8,260 bases of DNA from CANHEE01 sp043777755 (GCA_043777755.1 JAYWHK010000213.1:1-8260), one strand, 5' to 3'. Positions 1 through 5,970 are shown, counted from the stretch's first letter. Program-made: numbers and translations. Notes: generated by a model from the sequence alone, not told the origin.

Positions 1-35
1 CTTCAGTCTTAATCTATCCTTCCCTTTTTTCTCTC

Positions 36-64
36 ACAAAATTACATTTTGTTTTTTATTTTTT
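36..64 (+). terminator. weak AT-only hairpin followed by T-rich tract
   Basis: ACAAAAT (36-42) and ATTTTGT (46-52) form a perfect 7-bp inverted repeat with a 3-base loop, followed on the plus strand by a run of almost only T. It has the shape of an intrinsic terminator for a plus-strand gene left of the window, but the stem has a single G/C pair. Chance in AT-rich DNA is a real alternative. Confidence 0.2.
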
Positions 65-66
65 TA

Positions 67-74
67 CAAAGGTA
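67..74 (-). promoter_or_regulatory. possible Bacteroidota -7 box reading out of the window to the left
   Basis: On the minus strand these bases read TACCTTTG, a full match to TAnnTTTG. No TTG lies at the proper distance upstream (about 94-96), and any gene it would drive lies outside the window. It could serve a minus-strand gene following fdhD. Confidence 0.2.
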
Positions 75-108
75 TGCTGCACCTAAAATATTTTTATAAG
101 AAAACCCC

Positions 109-140
109 ACTTTCTCACTTTCTCACTTTCCAACTCTCTA
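109..140. repeat. 8-bp tandem repeat overlapping the end of fdhD
   Basis: Four successive 8-base units read ACTTTCTC, ACTTTCTC, ACTTTCCA and ACTCTCTA; the first two are identical and the others degenerate. The last unit supplies the fdhD stop codon (CTA at 138-140, TAG on the minus strand), and repeat-like sequence continues into the final codons of the gene. Loss or gain of units would not touch the FdhD core. Confidence 0.6.
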
Positions 141-986
141 TTTCCCCACTCTCCACCCATGCGAATAAACATTAAATCTATCTTCTTTTAAAAAACCAAT
201 GAGTGTGATTCCAACTTCTTCCGCCAATTCGATAGCCAAACTTGACGGTGCGCCAATTGCTGCGATGATAGGGATTCCAGCCATCCAAGCCTTTTGTACC
301 AATTCAAAACTCAATCGCCCACTTAGGACTAATAAATGATATTGCAAAGGTAATGATTTTGTTTGAAAAGCACAACCAATTATTTTGTCCAAAGCATTGT
401 GTCTGCCAATATCTTCTTTTACTAAGCCAATGTTTTCTTTTAAATTATAAAGAAAAGAAGCATGGATTCCTCCTGTCAATAAAAATTGTTCTTGCGCTTC
501 TTTTAATTTTTTGGGCAAAGAAAAAAGCATTGATTTTGATATAAGTAATTGATTGTCAGTAATTTGAAAAGATGAATTTTGTTGAACCATCTCGATAGAG
601 CTTTTTCCACAAATACCACAACTTGATGCAGCATAAAAGTGCCTATTTAGTTGTTCTGGATTGAACGCAGCTTTTTCACTCAATTCAACTCTAATAATAT
701 TTTGCTCGGAAGATTTGGATAGGGTAGAGGCGGCATATTTTACAGTCAAAACATCGTTTTTGTGATGAATAAGACCTTCTGAAAATAAAAAACCAAGTGC
801 TAACTCGCTGTCATTTCCATCAGGCGTGCGCATAGTGACGGAAATACTTTTGGTTTGCCGGCGTTTGGCAGAACCATACGCAACGATAATTTCCAGTGGT
901 TCTTCCACTGAAACATGGTCAGATACTTCTTCAAAACCTTCTTTTGAGTATTTTGAAACTAAGAGGTGATGGATTGCTTTTTTCAA
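138..986 (-). CDS. fdhD: FdhD, formate dehydrogenase accessory sulfurtransferase
   Basis: FdhD transfers sulfur from a cysteine desulfurase to the molybdenum or tungsten cofactor of formate dehydrogenase, in the cytoplasm before the enzyme is exported or assembled. The 282-residue product has the family signatures in order: VEEPLEI near 28-33, RTPDGND with ELALGFLFSEGLI at 53-73, the CGIC pair (C123, C126; equivalent to the catalytic C121/C124 of E. coli), TGGIHA at 171-176, EDIGRHNALDKIIG at 191-204, SGRLSFELVQKAW at 222-234 and GFLKEDRFNVYSH at 264-276. The start is a TTG codon at 984-986: no ATG lies between it and the upstream in-frame stop, and the next internal ATG falls after the conserved VEEPLEI. 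The last residues, GWRVGK, come from a tandem-repeat tract. No formate dehydrogenase or molybdopterin gene is in view, so its partner enzyme lies elsewhere. Divergent from mnmA. Confidence 0.95.
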   Translation of the reverse strand: MKKAIHHLLVSKYSKEGFEEVSDHVSVEEPLEIIVAYGSAKRRQTKSISVTMRTPDGNDSELALGFLFSEGLIHHKNDVLTVKYAASTLSKSSEQNIIRVELSEKAAFNPEQLNRHFYAASSCGICGKSSIEMVQQNSSFQITDNQLLISKSMLFSLPKKLKEAQEQFLLTGGIHASFLYNLKENIGLVKEDIGRHNALDKIIGCAFQTKSLPLQYHLLVLSGRLSFELVQKAWMAGIPIIAAIGAPSSLAIELAEEVGITLIGFLKEDRFNVYSHGWRVGK

Positions 987-1004
987 ACCGATTAAATTTT
1001 TACT

Positions 1005-1065
1005 ACAAAGTTCTCATTTTTTTGAATCTTTCCAATGTTTTCTGAACTTTTATACAGAACTTTGT
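1005..1065. repeat. perfect 10-bp inverted repeat in the fdhD/mnmA divergent spacer
   Basis: ACAAAGTTCT (1005-1014) and its exact reverse complement AGAACTTTGT (1056-1065) are separated by 41 bases. The left arm carries the candidate fdhD -7 box on the minus strand; the right arm presents the same GAACTTTG box on the plus strand, without a TTG at -33. It may be a pair of binding half-sites, or a duplicated promoter box pointing both ways. Confidence 0.5.
1006..1035 (-). promoter_or_regulatory. candidate fdhD promoter
   Basis: On the minus strand, TTG (1033-1035) is followed after 19 bases by GAACTTTG (1006-1013), 7/8 of TTTG-type box TAnnTTTG. Nineteen bases separate the box from the TTG start codon of fdhD. 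The -7 box sits inside one arm of the 10-bp inverted repeat 1005-1065, so a factor binding that repeat would overlap the promoter. Confidence 0.5.
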
Positions 1066-1146
1066 GTCTAATAATACGCTCGCACTTTATCATAAGCAGT
1101 TTTTTGACTGTTTTGAAAAGCTCGGTAGGCTATGAACCTATTAGTA

Positions 1147-1185
1147 AAATTTAAAATGTAAAAGGCTAAATTTAAAATGTAAAAA
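1147..1185. repeat. two 17-bp direct repeats, period 21
   Basis: AAATTTAAAATGTAAAA occurs at 1147-1163 and again at 1168-1184. The core AATTTAAAATG appears a third time at the mnmA start (AATTTAAAATGAGTAAAA, ending in the initiation region at 1290). In the two upstream copies the ATG is followed at once by TAA. The rest of the 303-base spacer shows no coding ORF. Confidence 0.55.
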
Positions 1186-1250
1186 TACTGTTACAAACAC
1201 TTTTCCTGGTTTAATCAGTAATTTATACGAAAAACATCCTATTTATCTTT

Positions 1251-1258
1251 TAATTTTG
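1251..1258 (+). promoter_or_regulatory. candidate mnmA -7 box
   Basis: TAATTTTG matches TAnnTTTG fully and lies 31 bases before the mnmA ATG. No TTG is present 19-21 bases upstream (that stretch reads ATACGAAA), so this would be a promoter with only its -7 element recognisable. Confidence 0.35.
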
Positions 1259-1289
1259 CTTATGTTGAATTTCAAAACTTTAATTTAAA

Positions 1290-2393
1290 ATGAGTAAAAA
1301 AGGACGTGTGCTGGTTGCCATGAGTGGCGGAATCGACAGCACAGTAGCCGCAGTTATGCTGCATCAAGAAGGCTACGAAGTCATCGGAATCACCATGAAA
1401 ACATGGGATTATGCCAATTCTGGTGGCGGTAAAAAAGAAACAGGCTGTTGTAGTTTAGACTCCATCAACGATGCCCGAGAAGTGGCTGTTCGCACTGGTT
1501 TTCATCATTTTATCGTGGATATTCGAGAGGAGTTTGGCGACTATGTAATCGACAATTTTGTTGATGAATACATGGCTGGTCGAACACCGAATCCTTGTGT
1601 TTTGTGCAATACGCACATTAAATGGAGTTCGCTTCTAAAACGTGCTGATTCATTGGATTGTGAATTTATCGCAACGGGGCATTATGCAAAAATGAAAGAA
1701 CTCAATGGTCGAAAATACATCACAAAAGCGGTGGACAGAAACAAAGACCAGTCTTATGTGCTTTGGGGTTTGTCGCAAGAATGTTTGGATAGAACGAGGT
1801 TTCCGTTAGGAGAATTTACCAAACCCGAAGTTCGTCAGATGTGTGCAGAATGGGGTTACAATGACTTGAGCAAAAAAGCTGAAAGCTATGAAATTTGTTT
1901 CGTTCCTGACAATGATTACCGTGGATTTTTGAAACGCCGTGTTCCTAATCTGGAAGAACAAGTGGCTGGCGGAAATTTTCTTGATGTACAAGGAAATATC
2001 ATTGGCAAGCACAATGGTTATCCGTTTTTTACAGTTGGACAACGCAAAGGTTTGGGAACAGCCTTTGGCAAACCAATGTTTGTTACTGAAATTAAGCCTG
2101 ATACAAATGCAGTCGTTTTGGGTGAAATGAACGATTTGATAAAAAATACGATGGAAGTTTATAAATTAAATCCTATGAAATACACACAATTTCCTGAACA
2201 AGAGGTCGTTGCGCATATTCGTTACAATGATCCTGGTGCATTGAGCGTGATTACAAAAGTAGAAAATAATCGTTTGGAAGTAGAATTTTTGGCAAATGTC
2301 AAAGGCGTTGCGCCTGGTCAATCTGCTGTTTTTTATGAAGGTGACGATGTTATTGGAGGTGGAATCATTACGGGTGGAGCATTGAAGGTCTAA
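1290..2393 (+). CDS. mnmA: MnmA, tRNA-specific 2-thiouridylase
   Basis: MnmA makes 2-thiouridine at position 34 of the tRNAs for Lys, Glu and Gln: it adenylates U34 with ATP, then delivers a persulfide sulfur through two cysteines. The 367-residue product has the family's usual length. SGGIDS (12-17) is the PP-loop ATP site; GCCSLDSINDAR (52-63) follows; TPNPCVLCN (99-107) carries the persulfide cysteine C106 (E. coli C102); TGHYAK (129-134) and DQSYVLWGL (153-161) are conserved; YEICFVPDNDYRGF (200-213) carries the second catalytic cysteine C203 (E. coli C199). GQRKGLG (250-256) begins the central/C-terminal part, which ends in the beta-barrel expected for tRNA binding. The position of E. 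coli D99 is a cysteine (C103), a variant I believe is common in this phylum. The ATG is preceded by an A/T-rich leader without a Shine-Dalgarno sequence. Monocistronic by context: divergent from fdhD, convergent with the next gene. Confidence 0.97.
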   Translation: MSKKGRVLVAMSGGIDSTVAAVMLHQEGYEVIGITMKTWDYANSGGGKKETGCCSLDSINDAREVAVRTGFHHFIVDIREEFGDYVIDNFVDEYMAGRTPNPCVLCNTHIKWSSLLKRADSLDCEFIATGHYAKMKELNGRKYITKAVDRNKDQSYVLWGLSQECLDRTRFPLGEFTKPEVRQMCAEWGYNDLSKKAESYEICFVPDNDYRGFLKRRVPNLEEQVAGGNFLDVQGNIIGKHNGYPFFTVGQRKGLGTAFGKPMFVTEIKPDTNAVVLGEMNDLIKNTMEVYKLNPMKYTQFPEQEVVAHIRYNDPGALSVITKVENNRLEVEFLANVKGVAPGQSAVFYEGDDVIGGGIITGGALKV

Positions 2394-2426
2394 TCTTGTT
2401 AAATTGTTCTCTGTACGTGATTTAGA

Positions 2427-2485
2427 TACCACAAAAAAGGTTTATTTCGTTAGGCATGGCTACGAGATAAACCTTTTTTGTGGTA
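2427..2485. terminator. 24-bp-stem hairpin between convergent genes; likely bidirectional terminator / dispersed repeat
   Basis: Positions 2427-2450 pair with 2462-2485 over 24 bp with a single T-G wobble (2446/2466), leaving the 11-base loop TAGGCATGGCT. The stem contains AAAAAAGG on one side and CCTTTTTT on the other, so it has a T-tract in either direction. It lies 33 bases after the mnmA stop and 8 bases beyond the stop of the minus-strand small ORF, the right place for a shared terminator. The loop motif CGTTAGGCAT (2448-2457) recurs in the hairpin at 5816-5894, which suggests a repeat family rather than a plain terminator. Confidence 0.7.
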
Positions 2486-2493
2486 GAAAATTA

Positions 2494-2715
2494 CTATTTT
2501 TTGTCCGAATATTCCTTTCTAATATTTTCAACCATAGCGACATTCGCATTTGTAATATTCGCAATTTTTTCGTTATCCCATTCAGGATATGTATTTAGAA
2601 GGTTTTGGATAAAAATAATTAGGCCTTTCTCGATACCTTTCTCAATACCTTCTTTCCTTCCTTTTTCGATACCTTCTTGATGAGCATCTTCTAATAAAAT
2701 ATCTACAACTCCCAT
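2494..2715 (-). CDS. small EGIEKG-repeat protein, function unknown
   Basis: A 73-residue charged protein without a signal peptide or membrane segment. Residues 1-11 (MGVVDILLEDA) look helical. EGIEKG occurs at 14-19 and 22-27 with a further IEKG at 28-31. Then come LIIFIQNLL (32-40) and a tail NEKIANITNANVAMVENIRKEY (48-69) that reads like a small helix-turn-helix-type end. This layout resembles the C-terminal tail of Rpn/PD-(D/E)XK 'recombination-promoting nuclease / putative transposase' proteins of Bacteroidota, but no nuclease domain precedes it here. It may be a stand-alone small family or a surviving tail of a decayed element. A full TAnnTTTG box lies 41 bases upstream, and it sits 122 bases after the OmpA-family gene on the same strand. 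Existence of the gene is likely, not certain; I do not assign a function. Confidence 0.55.
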   Translation of the reverse strand: MGVVDILLEDAHQEGIEKGRKEGIEKGIEKGLIIFIQNLLNTYPEWDNEKIANITNANVAMVENIRKEYSDKK

Positions 2716-2756
2716 GTTTTTATGATTTTTTTCGTAAATAGATGAAATTTCTTCTG

Positions 2757-2764
2757 CAAAGATA
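2757..2764 (-). promoter_or_regulatory. candidate -7 box for the small EGIEKG-repeat ORF
   Basis: The minus strand reads TATCTTTG, a full TAnnTTTG match, 41 bases before the ATG of the small ORF and 73 bases after the stop of the OmpA-family gene. No TTG is found at the -33 distance. It is identical to the -7 box of the strong promoter at 6085-6092. Confidence 0.4.
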
Positions 2765-2837
2765 TAGTAATTTTCTGAATTTTAAATTGATAATTCCCTT
2801 CCATAATTTATCGTAAGTATTCATTTTTTTACAAAAA

Positions 2838-4976
2838 CTATTTTTTATTTTTCATAAAATTCTGCAAATCAGGATATTGCGATGTGTAATTTTTTACAGT
2901 ATCCAATACACTCAGTCCGCTGATGTACGGCACAACAATCGCATTGACACCTTGCGCTTGCAAATCCTTTTGCAACCTATCTGCGTTTTGAAAAGAAGTG
3001 AACATTCCAATAGAAAAATCATAAGTATCTTTGATGCCGTTTTTTTCAACCGTTACATCAGGATATTTGCGCAAGACATCGCCTTGGTACATTTGTTTCA
3101 TACTCGCCACTTGAACCCTGTAAGACAATCCTTTATAAATATTTTTAAATCTAAAATGTTCGTCAGATTGCATATATTCTGGAACAAGTGTTTCGTCAAA
3201 TTCTAATTTTACGGGCAATTTTTGATAATTATGGAAAAAAAGCTCCAAACGACGGTTGAGTTTTTGCCCAATTTTATTCGGCTGTCCATCTATCATATTG
3301 TCTGCAATTGGAAAACTCGAACCACAACCTAATATATTGATTTGCTGTGCTTTACAAGCATTTTTTACCATAAATTCACTTAGTTTTTCAGCCCTTTTTA
3401 CAGATAAAAAAGCATCTAAATCAATATTGGTTGTTTCGTCAGAATGGCTCACAATGGTTACTTTTACCGCCTCATTTCTATTTAAAAAATCAATCATAGC
3501 GTCCAAAGTTGCCTTGTTTTTTCCTGATAATAAATCAGCGTCTTTGTCATATACAATTGGATAAAATTTGTAAGTAATGATTTTTGCAGCCGCATTTTCA
3601 TCTTCTTGGTTGCTATTGGCAATGTCCGAAGGTTTTACTTTAAAGAAAAAATCTGGTTCTGAAAGGTTTTCTTGTTCTGCCAAAGGACTTTTGTAATAAG
3701 CAATATAAAGGTCACGTTTGCCATAACCATCTTTTCTTTTTGAGGAAAAAAAACCTTTTGTACCGTCACTTGTCAGTCTGAAAAAAGCGTCTTCACCAGC
3801 CGAGTTAATTGGGATTCCTAAGTTTTCTGGTAACGACCAAGTCAGTGTTTTATCATCAAAAACACATTTATAAATATCAAAATCACCTATTCCATTGGTA
3901 TGATTGGAGCTAAAATAAAGTGTTCGTCCATCGGTTGCTAAAAACGGAGATACTTCGTCATAGCCACTATTTACATTATTGCCAAAATTTTTGGCATCGC
4001 TCCATTTTTCATTTTGAAAAATAGAATAATACAAATCAGCACCTCCGAAACCACCACTTCTTCTGCTTGAAAAAATCATAATCGAGTCATTGACAAAAAA
4101 CGGTGTGCCATCGCCAACCAGCCCATTCATTGGGCTATTCAATGGTGTCGAATTTAAAGTTCTTTCGTCAAATGTTTTGAAGGTATCTACATAAATCTCA
4201 CCACTAAAAAGGTTAAATCCTTTGTAATAAAACATCAAAGTGCCGTCTTTGCTAAAATCAAGTGCCACATCATGGCGAGGACTATTGATAAGATAAGACA
4301 AGGCTTTTGGCTCTGCCCAATCGCCACTACTAATTTTTGTAGTATAAATGTCAGCGCAATACTGCCCGAATTTGCTGTCACGAATACCTTCTTCATCTCG
4401 CAATCCACCTACTGAAATACTTCTTGCTGAGGAAAAATAAATTTTTTCATCACTGTTTGGACTGATAATTGGACCAAAATCGTCGCCATCACTATTCACT
4501 TTGTCACCCATGTTTTGGACAAAAACCTTACTATTGTTATCTGTAAAATTTAGACCCGAAGCACAACGTTTGATTTCGTCCTTCACCATTCGCCTGTCTG
4601 ATGCTGACGATTTTATTAGAGTCAAATATTTTTTATAATTGGCAATGGCATCTTTGTATTCGCCCAGTGCTTGCATGGTTTTTCCCATAGAAAGATAAGC
4701 GGACGTAGCAACGCTTTTTTGCTCAAAAGCATACGTTAAGAAACGTTTGGCATCGTCATAAGCACCAATTTCGTAAGCACATTTTCCCATTTCTGGATAA
4801 ATATCATTGTCTTTTGGATTTAATTTGCGGTATTCCAAATAAGCGGCAAGGGAACGCTCATAGCACTGTTTATCTAAGTAAGCATCAGCATCTTTGCGCC
4901 AATCTTTTGCTGATTTTTGAGCGAAAAGAAATAAAGGAAAAAACAATAAGATGCTTATTTTAAGTATTTTATACAT
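2838..4976 (-). CDS. OmpA-family outer-membrane/periplasmic protein with TPR, PD40 propeller and SPOR-like C-terminus
   Basis: A 712-residue exported protein expected to link the outer membrane to peptidoglycan. A signal peptide (MYKILK, hydrophobic 7-18, FAQ, probable cut after A19) has no lipobox cysteine. About three TPR units follow (about 24-125), then PD40/WD40-like blades with the recurring SPD/DGxxxYFSS pattern (near 165-183, 234-250, 288-304, 340-357, 394-412). The OmpA-like domain is about 470-583. D513 and R528, 15 apart, match the diaminopimelate-binding Asp/Arg pair of OmpA domains, so peptidoglycan binding is expected. After it, YRVQVASMK through VNAIVVPYISG (619-687) looks like a SPOR-type fold. 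The domain order resembles PorE of the type IX secretion system, but the carboxypeptidase-regulatory domain and lipobox are absent and no por/spr gene is adjacent, so I do not call it PorE. gmhA lies 112 bases upstream on the same strand; I see no clear promoter of its own in that gap. Confidence 0.9.
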   Translation of the reverse strand: MYKILKISILLFFPLFLFAQKSAKDWRKDADAYLDKQCYERSLAAYLEYRKLNPKDNDIYPEMGKCAYEIGAYDDAKRFLTYAFEQKSVATSAYLSMGKTMQALGEYKDAIANYKKYLTLIKSSASDRRMVKDEIKRCASGLNFTDNNSKVFVQNMGDKVNSDGDDFGPIISPNSDEKIYFSSARSISVGGLRDEEGIRDSKFGQYCADIYTTKISSGDWAEPKALSYLINSPRHDVALDFSKDGTLMFYYKGFNLFSGEIYVDTFKTFDERTLNSTPLNSPMNGLVGDGTPFFVNDSIMIFSSRRSGGFGGADLYYSIFQNEKWSDAKNFGNNVNSGYDEVSPFLATDGRTLYFSSNHTNGIGDFDIYKCVFDDKTLTWSLPENLGIPINSAGEDAFFRLTSDGTKGFFSSKRKDGYGKRDLYIAYYKSPLAEQENLSEPDFFFKVKPSDIANSNQEDENAAAKIITYKFYPIVYDKDADLLSGKNKATLDAMIDFLNRNEAVKVTIVSHSDETTNIDLDAFLSVKRAEKLSEFMVKNACKAQQINILGCGSSFPIADNMIDGQPNKIGQKLNRRLELFFHNYQKLPVKLEFDETLVPEYMQSDEHFRFKNIYKGLSYRVQVASMKQMYQGDVLRKYPDVTVEKNGIKDTYDFSIGMFTSFQNADRLQKDLQAQGVNAIVVPYISGLSVLDTVKNYTSQYPDLQNFMKNKK

Positions 4977-5044
4977 TAAAAAAATTATAGAATAAAATTT
5001 AATAAAACTTGAAAACTGAATTTATGCTTATTAAAATTGCAACG

Positions 5045-5088
5045 CTACGTTAGGAAGTCCCTCCTCCGGAGGGATTTAGGGAGGCTGC
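5045..5088. repeat. GC-rich palindromic intergenic repeat flush against the gmhA stop
   Basis: TCCCTCC (5058-5064) and GGAGGGA (5068-5074) form a perfect 7-bp GC-rich stem with a 3-base loop, flanked by CTACGTTAGG (5045-5054) and TTTAGGGAGGCTGC. It begins immediately after the gmhA stop codon and its composition stands out sharply from the AT-rich surroundings. CTACGTTAGG recurs exactly at 5846-5855. CCTCC/GGAGG palindromes of this type are common dispersed repeats in Bacteroidota genomes. It could attenuate transcription from gmhA into the OmpA-family gene, but it has no T-tract. Confidence 0.55.
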
Positions 5089-5661
5089 TTACAATTCCGA
5101 AAAAAGTCGATTTTCAATAATTTCGCAGACAATATGTCCAATCAAAATATGCGCTTCTTGAATACGTGGCGTATCATTTGAAGGTACATTAAGTAAAAAA
5201 TCACAGTGTTTTTTCATTGTGCCACCACTTGCACCCGTCATACCGACGACCGTCATACCTTGTTTTTTAGCACTTTCGATGGCTTTCAAAATATTGGGAG
5301 AATTGCCAGAAGTAGAAATTGCCACGAGTATATCGCCTTCTCGACCAGCCGCTTCGACCATTCGTGCATACACCACATCGTAGCCATAATCGTTTGCCAC
5401 AGCAGTCAAAAAAGAAGTATTGACGTGTAGTGCCTCTGCAAAAAGTGGTTTTCTATCCAAATAAAAACGACCAGAAAGCTCTGCCGCCAAGTGTTGTGCA
5501 TCAGAAGCCGAGCCTCCATTGCCACAGAACAATATTTTTTTGTCTTTTTGATAAAGTTGAACGGCAGCCGCAGCGACCTTTTCGATGCTTTCCAAAAGAA
5601 CTTCATCTGCCAAAATTTGCTCCTTTACTGCAATACTTTCTTTAATTATACGCTGAATCAT
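5089..5661 (-). CDS. gmhA: GmhA, D-sedoheptulose-7-phosphate isomerase (SIS domain)
   Basis: GmhA converts sedoheptulose 7-phosphate to D-glycero-manno-heptose 7-phosphate, the first step to ADP-heptose for lipopolysaccharide core or other surface glycans; cytoplasmic tetramer. The 190-residue product matches E. coli GmhA (192). After an N-terminal helix come CGNGGSASDAQHLAAELSGR (46-65, phosphosugar site), LTAVANDYGYD (85-95), the SIS signature ISTSGNSPNI (115-124) and DTPRIQEAHILIGH (163-176). H57, E61, Q168 and H176 occupy the positions of E. coli H61, E65, Q172 and H180 (metal ligands and catalytic pair), with identical spacing, so the enzyme should be active. DiaA-like SIS proteins are the main alternative, made unlikely by these residues. 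ATG is the only sensible start; the next Met is residue 101. A TTTG-type -7 box ends only four bases before it. No other heptose gene is nearby; the OmpA-family gene follows on the same strand. Confidence 0.92.
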   Translation of the reverse strand: MIQRIIKESIAVKEQILADEVLLESIEKVAAAAVQLYQKDKKILFCGNGGSASDAQHLAAELSGRFYLDRKPLFAEALHVNTSFLTAVANDYGYDVVYARMVEAAGREGDILVAISTSGNSPNILKAIESAKKQGMTVVGMTGASGGTMKKHCDFLLNVPSNDTPRIQEAHILIGHIVCEIIENRLFSEL

Positions 5662-5665
5662 ACTA

Positions 5666-5673
5666 CAAAGATG
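5666..5673 (-). promoter_or_regulatory. candidate gmhA -7 box almost touching the start codon
   Basis: The minus strand reads CATCTTTG, 7/8 of TAnnTTTG, followed by TAGT and then the ATG. The ten bases CTTTGTAGTA are identical to those at the fdhD promoter (1001-1010) and at the promoter at 6088-6097. If used, transcription would start at or next to the ATG and give a leaderless mRNA. No TTG at -33 is visible. Confidence 0.35.
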
Positions 5674-5815
5674 AAAAAAACCTTTGAATTATTGTTATTA
5701 TTTACATATTTTTCTTTTTCTTAACGTTGAAAAATATTTTTATCTTGAAAAAGTAGCATTGGCGACAAAAAATAATTATTTTTGTAAAAAATTAAAATTG
5801 TTTGTAGATAGCATC

Positions 5816-5894
5816 TCGTAGAGAAAAGGCACGCCTTTTCTCGCACTACGTTAGGCATACGAAACACGAGAAAAGGCACGCCTTTTCTCTACGA
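5816..5894. repeat. nested palindromic element with conserved CGTTAGGCAT loop
   Basis: Outer arms 5816-5843 and 5867-5894 pair over 28 positions except for two central mismatches, with a 23-base loop (5844-5866) containing CTACGTTAGGCATACGA. Each arm contains the same 22-base palindrome (5821-5842 and 5869-5890: GAGAAAAGGC, AC, GCCTTTTCTC), so the element can fold as one long hairpin or as two side-by-side hairpins. The loop shares CGTTAGGCAT with 2448-2457 and CTACGTTAGG with 5045-5054. No ORF spans it. It looks like a non-coding dispersed repeat (MITE- or REP-like); I cannot name its family. Confidence 0.75.
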
Positions 5895-5926
5895 AAAAAA
5901 ATTTACTAAACGCTAAAAATTGAATA

Positions 5927-5970
5927 AAACAAACTGCCTTTTAAGTATCAACTAGAAAGGCGGTTTGTTT
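5927..5970. terminator. terminator-like hairpin in a divergent spacer
   Basis: AAACAAACTGCCTTT (5927-5941) pairs with AAAGGCGGTTTGTTT (5956-5970) over 15 bp with one T-G wobble and a 14-base loop. It has a GC-rich middle, A-rich left flank and T-rich right end, the form of an intrinsic terminator. The flanking genes both point away from it (gmhA minus, YD/RHS-like gene plus), so no annotated transcript would end here except one starting inside the spacer. Confidence 0.6.

Noticed and set aside
109..140. CRISPR-like direct repeats
   Set aside because: Units are 8 bases and contiguous, without spacers; a simple tandem repeat.
353..544. Plus-strand ORF of 63 codons inside fdhD
   Set aside because: Antisense to well-conserved fdhD sequence, with low-complexity hydrophobic composition; a shadow ORF.
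1806..2432. Two minus-strand ORFs and one plus-strand ORF overlapping mnmA
   Set aside because: All lie across conserved mnmA codons or its immediate 3' end and show no recognisable domain or promoter.
2404..2680. Plus-strand ORFs downstream of mnmA
   Set aside because: They run through the 24-bp hairpin and antisense to the EGIEKG-repeat ORF; the repeated FSIPFSIP residues are simply that repeat read backwards.
2877..3564. Plus-strand ORFs of 102-109 codons within the OmpA-family gene
   Set aside because: Antisense to the OmpA and SPOR-like domains, whose motifs are intact on the minus strand.
2838..4976. Naming this gene porE (type IX secretion)
   Set aside because: Domain order is similar, but the carboxypeptidase-regulatory domain and lipoprotein cysteine are missing and no T9SS gene is adjacent.
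5206..5724. Several ORFs in other frames over gmhA
   Set aside because: gmhA is complete with all catalytic residues; the others are shadows.
5816..5894. Intrinsic terminator or attachment site
   Set aside because: No T-tract of terminator type follows in a way linked to a gene, and no integrase or target duplication is visible; kept as a repeat element only.
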